Shown piece by piece: positions 31,438-35,775 of a DNA stretch of 35,775 bases. The stretch comes from a virus. The first letter of the stretch is position 1. Each line of letters begins with the position of its first letter. The DNA is taken from the IMG/VR virus record IMGVR_UViG_3300025286_000060, positions 1 to 35,775 of that record. One strand, given 5' to 3'. Both the position numbers and the translations under genes were made by a program. Below the pieces are notes generated by a model. The model did not search any database. It saw only the letters and a list, made by a program, of their open reading frames with translations, and was not told the origin of the DNA.

Positions 31438-31997
31438 GCGCATGGATACCAGCGAAAGAACACATCGACGCTATGGTTCGCATAATTGCGGACACTGACA
31501 AGTACAACACGTTTGCAAAAGGCGTGTTCGAGGGCTATTACGAGGGGCAACCGAAACTTGATTCATTGAACGATGTGCAAAGCACAGTAATCAAAAACAT
31601 CATCGGACAGGCGCTTACAGATGAGGTTATTCTCAGCGTTTCCAATCGTTATCCACGTGATGGAATGTTGGAATTGCCAGGGGCGCGTCCCGCATGGTGG
31701 GGTGAACGGTACGAGTACGACGAAACCACACGTATGCCTACATACACTGAGGCGTTGAAAATCTTTGACTGCTACGACTATCAGGCATGTGAGCATGAGA
31801 GCTATGAGAATTCAGTCGTTGGAAAGTTGGTAGAACTTATACGAAACGACCTTGCCGATGCGAATTTCGACATGCGTACGACAGACGCATACAACGATGC
31901 GCCGTGGGGTTGGACAAGCGAACAAAAGCAAGCGAAAAAAGTCACGGTATGCGTGGACTGTGGCTCAACTAAAGGCACTAAGGAGGTGCGAGCATGA
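31434..31997 (+). CDS. Widespread small phage/plasmid protein (SAWI / APWGW family)
   Basis: A 187-residue protein. The start MSAWIPAKEHIDAMV, the centre FDCYDYQACEHESYENS and the end YNDAPWGW match, from memory, a family common in phages and plasmids with unknown function. An added C-terminal segment has Cys174-x2-Cys177 (VCVDCGSTKGT) and ends in KEVRA. AGGAGG lies before the ATG, within the end of the previous gene. Family call not searched. Confidence 0.65.
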   Translation: MSAWIPAKEHIDAMVRIIADTDKYNTFAKGVFEGYYEGQPKLDSLNDVQSTVIKNIIGQALTDEVILSVSNRYPRDGMLELPGARPAWWGERYEYDETTRMPTYTEALKIFDCYDYQACEHESYENSVVGKLVELIRNDLADANFDMRTTDAYNDAPWGWTSEQKQAKKVTVCVDCGSTKGTKEVRA

Positions 31998-32245
31998 TTA
32001 CACGTGAGATGAAATACATCGTGAACGAGATGAGAAAACTGAAAGGCTACACGATCATAGACGTTGCATTGGACGATGAATCAGATCCAACTATGCCAAT
32101 GCCCGCATTGATTTTGGAGTGGCAAAGAGCAACAGTCTCGCCTATGGAGGGCGACAAAAAACTAGCGTGGGTACAACGTGACCCAGAGGGCAATGGGACA
32201 GGATTCCTGTTGGTCGAGGACTATTCACAGGAGGCGCAAGCGTAA
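31994..32245 (+). CDS. Small hypothetical protein
   Basis: An 83-residue protein overlapping the previous stop as ATGA. The N-terminus is helical and basic (MKYIVNEMRKLKGYTIID), the C-terminal half beta-like with WQRATVSPMEG and GTGFLLVEDYS. Ends QEAQA from the next gene's start cassette. TAATG joins it to the next gene. No family recognised. Confidence 0.6.
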   Translation: MITREMKYIVNEMRKLKGYTIIDVALDDESDPTMPMPALILEWQRATVSPMEGDKKLAWVQRDPEGNGTGFLLVEDYSQEAQA

Positions 32246-32499
32246 TGAAACCACAACAACAGACAGAGGTGCAGCGAGAGTTAGACAAGGCGCTCGACAG
32301 GCTCGTTGAATCGAGAGAGATTCTCCAAGAAATTTACGATCAGGGAGAGGAGAAGCTCGACAATATGCCTGAGAGTGCAGAGGGTAGCGACGAGTTAGAG
32401 CATCTTAGCGACCGACTAGGCTCGATTGAAGATGCTATCGGCTACATAGACGCTGCTGAAAGTCGAGTTGATGACGCAATATCGGAGGTGCGAGCATGA
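32245..32499 (+). CDS. Small coiled-coil protein
   Basis: An 84-residue, acidic protein made almost wholly of predicted coiled coil (VQRELDKALDRLVESREIL, then SDRLGSIEDAIGYI). Starts at TAATG; ends SEVRA. It may dimerise. No family recognised. Confidence 0.6.
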   Translation: MKPQQQTEVQRELDKALDRLVESREILQEIYDQGEEKLDNMPESAEGSDELEHLSDRLGSIEDAIGYIDAAESRVDDAISEVRA

Positions 32500-32900
32500 C
32501 AGATTACTTTAGATTCAGAGATGTGCTTGACGTTGCACGTGCATATCAGTCAGGAGATACAGCAACAGGCGACAAATTATTCAAAGAGCACACGTTAGGC
32601 GATGAGCATGACGACCAATGTGTTCACTGTGGACAGGACACACGTGTAAGCGGATACGTGAACCGTGTTCCTGCTGATATAGACGACTCGCCCTTTCCGA
32701 GCGCACGAATTATGTGTGGTTCGTGCGTTTCGGAAGGGGATTTGGAGATAGATGGCGAGCGCGCCATGCGAATGATGTACGCCATTGAGGAGATAATGAA
32801 CAACAAGGAGCTTCAGTTCAAATGCTTGCCTTTCAGACAGGCGATTGCTGAGGTGTTTGCATACGAAAACATGGAATTGGAACTTGATTCAAGAAGCTGA
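32496..32900 (+). CDS. Small zinc-ribbon-like protein
   Basis: A 134-residue protein. Cys42-x2-Cys45 (QCVHCGQD) and Cys74-x2-Cys77 (MCGSC) make a likely zinc ribbon with a 28-residue spacing; the C-terminal half is helical and acidic. Starts by ATGA overlap with AGGTGCG upstream. Its stop is directly followed by hairpin 3. Function unknown. Confidence 0.6.
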   Translation: MTDYFRFRDVLDVARAYQSGDTATGDKLFKEHTLGDEHDDQCVHCGQDTRVSGYVNRVPADIDDSPFPSARIMCGSCVSEGDLEIDGERAMRMMYAIEEIMNNKELQFKCLPFRQAIAEVFAYENMELELDSRS

Positions 32901-32936
32901 GTCTAATCTCTCTATATTCATAGAGAGAGATTAGAC
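32901..32936 (+). promoter_or_regulatory. Pyrimidine/purine hairpin 3
   Basis: GTCTAATCTCTCT (32901-32913) is the exact complement of AGAGAGATTAGAC (32924-32936), a 13-bp stem starting on the base after the stop codon. No T-run follows. Same type as the two hairpins upstream: pyrimidines left, purines right. Confidence 0.75.
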
Positions 32937-32954
32937 ATCAGAGGGAGGGCAAAA

Positions 32955-33236
32955 ATGGCTGTTTCGACAGCAGCAAAACGAAAGCAGTTCAAGCTGACAG
33001 CACAGGCGAAGCCAAGAGAGCGGGTAAAGCGCATATTCTATGGCAAGCTGACTGTCACCGAGGAATGGAGAGGGTTCGGAGGTACGCGTGTATCGAGGTC
33101 TTGGAAGTTCGATGGAGAACAAGGATTAGACATGCAGATATGCTCGTACACAAAAACATCATACGCCATGATCGACAATGAGACTGGCGAACACGAATTA
33201 GTGCTTTTTGCACAGGAGGATAACGACAATGGGTAA
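32955..33236 (+). CDS. Small basic hypothetical protein
   Basis: A 93-residue protein. The N-terminal 30 residues are strongly basic (AKRKQFKLTAQAKPRERVKR), the rest beta-like (GFGGTRVSRSWKFDGEQGLD) and acidic at the end. GGAGGG (32942-32947) precedes the ATG. Overlaps the next gene by 8 bases. May bind nucleic acid; no family recognised. Confidence 0.55.
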   Translation: MAVSTAAKRKQFKLTAQAKPRERVKRIFYGKLTVTEEWRGFGGTRVSRSWKFDGEQGLDMQICSYTKTSYAMIDNETGEHELVLFAQEDNDNG

Positions 33237-33612
33237 CGCATCAGGTGTGAGAGACAAGACATTACGACGGTTTGCAGCAGCAGCGGTACTTGACATACCC
33301 GTAGACGAGATGGTGGGCTCACCGTGGAGCGCCATGAGAGATATGATCTACGAAAACAAGGATGAGACAATCATTCCCAAGTTCAAGGCAGCAAAGAAAC
33401 TCCTGCGACGCAAGAAAACCTACATGTCCATACTCGAATTTGTGGGCACAGGCGAGCTTGCTGAACTGGTCAACTCGACGACCGAAACTCCGGCGAAAGC
33501 GGAGACAAAAAAGCCAGCGAGTAAACCCAGGCGCACGAGTGAAGGCAACGCCAAGCAGCAATCCGACAAGGATGCGATCAAAGAAGCCATGCAGAATCGT
33601 GGCAAAAGCTAA
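33229..33612 (+). CDS. Small hypothetical protein with basic tail
   Basis: A 127-residue protein. N-terminal 75 residues are helical (SPWSAMRDMIYENKDETIIP); the last 45 are Lys/Arg/Glu-rich and probably disordered (KAETKKPASKPRRTSEG). AGGAGG (33214-33219) precedes the ATG within the end of the previous gene. No family recognised. Confidence 0.55.
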   Translation: MGNASGVRDKTLRRFAAAAVLDIPVDEMVGSPWSAMRDMIYENKDETIIPKFKAAKKLLRRKKTYMSILEFVGTGELAELVNSTTETPAKAETKKPASKPRRTSEGNAKQQSDKDAIKEAMQNRGKS

Positions 33613-33626
33613 CAGGGAGGGCACAC

Positions 33627-34379
33627 ATGAGTCACTTTACGGCGATAGTGATAACGAACAACACGCATACCAAAGGCAAACGAAAGGCGGATGAACTCAC
33701 GAGCTTAGATGCAGAAGCAGCAATCGAGAGTTTACTTGCGCCATTCGATGAGAATTGGAAAGCGCCACCTCGCCCAGAGGATTGTTGGTGCAGGGAACAA
33801 TACGACAAGTCAACTTCAACTTGGTCAAAAGTCGCACCCACGCCTGACTGCGAGGATTGCAACGGATCAGGCACAAAAGTGACCACTTACAATCCAGCGA
33901 GTAAGTGGGACTGGTATCAGGTCGGTGGCAGATGGGAAGGCAAGTTAGTGGAGGGTTACGACGCTAAAGATGACATACGCAACTACGAAAAGTGTACTTA
34001 TTGCAAGGGCACAGGCTTGCGTGATGACGAGATCGGAAACGAAAGACGAGCAGAAGATCCAGATTGGGGTTGCAACGCCTGTCACGTTTCTTATGCGGAA
34101 GGCAAGACTGCAAAGCTGTCGAACGGAAAGCCAGCGTTAGGCATGAAGCGAAAGTTTGATAACGCTCCCACCGGAACTAATGTTGCGTTTATGAAAGACA
34201 TTGCAAAGGACTTCAAGCCATTTGCATTTGTCACGCCACGTTATGAGTGGATTGAGAGCGCACGTATGGGCTGGTTTGCTACGACAACGGATGACAATGA
34301 AGAGTACGAGAAACAATGGGAGGATGCACGTAAGACATACGGCGACCACGTAGCAGTCTTAGTTGACTGTCACATATAA
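33627..34379 (+). CDS. MSHFT-type phage protein with DnaJ-like zinc-finger motifs
   Basis: A 250-residue protein. MSHFTAIVI at the start, LLAPFDENW near 36-44 and KWDWYQVGGRW near 93-103 are the marks of a common phage protein family, as I recall it. Four Cys pairs lie at 53/55, 75/78 (CEDCNGSG), 123/126 (CTYCKGTG) and 149/152; the CxxCxGxG repeats are like those of DnaJ. Possibly a zinc-bound chaperone-like or adaptor protein. GGAGGG precedes the ATG. Function unknown in the family. Confidence 0.7.
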   Translation: MSHFTAIVITNNTHTKGKRKADELTSLDAEAAIESLLAPFDENWKAPPRPEDCWCREQYDKSTSTWSKVAPTPDCEDCNGSGTKVTTYNPASKWDWYQVGGRWEGKLVEGYDAKDDIRNYEKCTYCKGTGLRDDEIGNERRAEDPDWGCNACHVSYAEGKTAKLSNGKPALGMKRKFDNAPTGTNVAFMKDIAKDFKPFAFVTPRYEWIESARMGWFATTTDDNEEYEKQWEDARKTYGDHVAVLVDCHI

Positions 34380-34399
34380 GCAAATAGGAGGGCATATTT

Positions 34400-35470
34400 A
34401 TGCCAGCAAATATATTCGGCGAACGACTCACATCAGTACGTGAACCAGCATGGCACAGAATTGGACAAGTTATCAACGAGCCAATGTCAGTTGCCGATGC
34501 GTTCATACATGCAGGTATCGACTACGATGTGACACTTGCGCCTTTATGGGCACAGTACGAGCTCGATGGTGAAATCGTACCGATGGAACTGACAAACAAA
34601 CGTGCTGTGGTTCGAGAGGAGCACACGTTCAACGACAAGGTGGACTCGGCTGCAATCCTGGGCGTTGTAAGCGATGGTTACAACATCCTGCAAAATCGAG
34701 AACTCGCTGCCATGTTGGAAAACGTGAACACAAAGTGGGCAATCGAAACCGTGGGTGCTCTTGGCAACGGTGAGGTTGCGTGGCTCATGCTAGATGCAGG
34801 TGATTACACGGTTGGCAAGGACAAATGCAAACACTACCTGATGGTATCCACCGGACACGATGGATCACACTCAGTACAGGTTGCGCTCGTCAAGGTGAGA
34901 GTTGTCTGTTGGAACACATACCATTGGGCGTTGGATAGTGCTTCGATGAAGTACACCATTCCGCACAAAGGGAACGTGAAAGACGAAACACAGTTTGCCA
35001 TTGACATCATTGCGGGTGCAGAGCGGACGATCAACACCTCGATCAAGGTCGAGGAAAAGATGGTCAACACACGTGTGACTGATGAGGACGTGAAAGAACT
35101 CATCGACGCTGCCTACCCGATGCCACGCAAGCCACGTAACGCAAAGATCAACACGGCAGTACAAAGCGAATCTCTCAGCAAAGAACAAGTGAAGCAACTG
35201 CTCACGAATTCGGGTGGAGAGGGCTTTGAACGGTACGAGAAGCAGAAGGAACGAGCAGAGGCTTTACGCTCCGGTGCATTCCAGATGTACGAGGAGATGA
35301 ACCTTGCTTTTCCGTGGATGAGCAACACCGCTTGGTCTGCGCTCAATGCGATAACTGAAACCTCTAACTGGAGACAGGGACGCAACGCTGACTCAGGTGT
35401 GATGTTCGGAGCACGCAAGGATGAGATGACACGTGGCTTGAAGGCTGTTGGTCAACTCATAGGAATATAG
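34400..35470 (+). CDS. DUF932 (phage/plasmid-like) protein
   Basis: A 356-residue protein with the features of DUF932: REPAWHRIGQVI near residue 15, a central GNGEVAWLMLDAG, then HYLMVSTGHDGSHSVQVAL and KVRVVCWNTYHWAL, and a C-terminal helical part. Such proteins are common in phages and conjugative plasmids; their role is unknown. TAGGAGGGC lies before the ATG. High confidence for the family, none for a function. Confidence 0.85.
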   Translation: MPANIFGERLTSVREPAWHRIGQVINEPMSVADAFIHAGIDYDVTLAPLWAQYELDGEIVPMELTNKRAVVREEHTFNDKVDSAAILGVVSDGYNILQNRELAAMLENVNTKWAIETVGALGNGEVAWLMLDAGDYTVGKDKCKHYLMVSTGHDGSHSVQVALVKVRVVCWNTYHWALDSASMKYTIPHKGNVKDETQFAIDIIAGAERTINTSIKVEEKMVNTRVTDEDVKELIDAAYPMPRKPRNAKINTAVQSESLSKEQVKQLLTNSGGEGFERYEKQKERAEALRSGAFQMYEEMNLAFPWMSNTAWSALNAITETSNWRQGRNADSGVMFGARKDEMTRGLKAVGQLIGI

Positions 35471-35493
35471 GCACACACCTGGAGGGCAGATTC

Positions 35494-35775
35494 GTGAGCG
35501 TAAAAGCAATGACATGGGTGTGGACATTGAAAGGCATTCCTGCGCCAACACGTTTAGTGTTACTGGCGTTGGCTGATTGGGCTGATGATGAGGGAGTTGC
35601 GTTCCCTGCGGTTGCGACCGTTGCAGACAAGTGTGAGCTCTCTATCAGAACTGTACAACGACATCTACGCGCTGCGGAGCAACATGGATTGCTCACAACC
35701 ACGCAGCGCAGTAGTTCGTCACTCTATAAATTGCCCGTGCATAAAGTATGGGGTGACAAAATGACAGGGGTGACA
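35494..35775 (+). CDS. Partial helix-turn-helix protein (replication initiator/organiser type)
   Basis: The gene runs off the right edge; 94 codons visible. GTG start with GGAGGG (35481-35486). Residues 14-70 match the winged helix at the N-terminus of phage replication initiators/organisers: TRLVLLALADWADDEGVAF, then AFPAVATVADKCELSIRTVQ and RHLRAAEQHGLL. Likely binds the origin or acts as regulator. This suggests that the replication genes follow to the right of the window. Confidence 0.75.
   Translation, partial: MSVKAMTWVWTLKGIPAPTRLVLLALADWADDEGVAFPAVATVADKCELSIRTVQRHLRAAEQHGLLTTTQRSSSSLYKLPVHKVWGDKMTGVT

Overview
The window looks like part of the genome of an uncultured tailed bacteriophage (HK97-type, Caudoviricetes), probably from an aquatic environment. 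This rests on the package of portal, large terminase, scaffold, HK97-type coat and long low-complexity tail-fibre proteins. The fibre resembles fibres common in marine phages. Nearly every gene has a Shine-Dalgarno site of the GGAGG type, which argues for a bacterial host; nothing in the sequence identifies the host more closely. Both ends of the window cut through genes. No integrase, polymerase, lysis enzyme, tRNA or CRISPR array is visible.

Left arm (1..26029, all minus strand, transcribed right to left): a tightly packed virion operon. It starts with a probable small terminase (25430..26029), then large terminase, portal, a 79-residue protein, an 824-residue coiled-coil protein, a 1537-residue probable internal/ejected protein, scaffold, major capsid protein, and a run of neck/tail/adhesin proteins that ends in a 942-residue repeat fibre and several tiny proteins. 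Stop and start codons repeatedly overlap as TAATG, so translational coupling is the rule. No tape measure, tail sheath or tube protein is recognisable. The giant internal protein and the large beta-rich tail proteins suggest a short-tailed (podovirus-like) virion, which is an inference.

Centre (26030..27078): a divergent control region. It holds a 9-bp inverted repeat between the leftward operon and a small rightward Cys/His protein gene, then about 720 bases without a credible gene. That stretch has a paired G6 tract, a G-poor A/C-rich tract, a CpG-rich segment and a structured leader.

Right arm (27079..35775, all plus strand): about 24 small genes, mostly 40 to 130 residues, probably early or host-interaction functions. 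Many encode Cys-pair (zinc-ribbon-like) proteins. Several match protein families that I recognise as widespread small phage/plasmid proteins, and the last ones are a DUF932 protein and a helix-turn-helix protein of the replication-initiator/organiser type. The genes fall into blocks. Each block uses its own repeated translation-start cassette, and three pyrimidine/purine hairpins (29240, 30046, 32901) separate the later blocks. In the block 30540..32499 the start cassette of each gene is built into the last codons of the gene before it, so that five of the six proteins end in nearly the same residues (E-V/A-R-A/T) and the sixth in EAQA.
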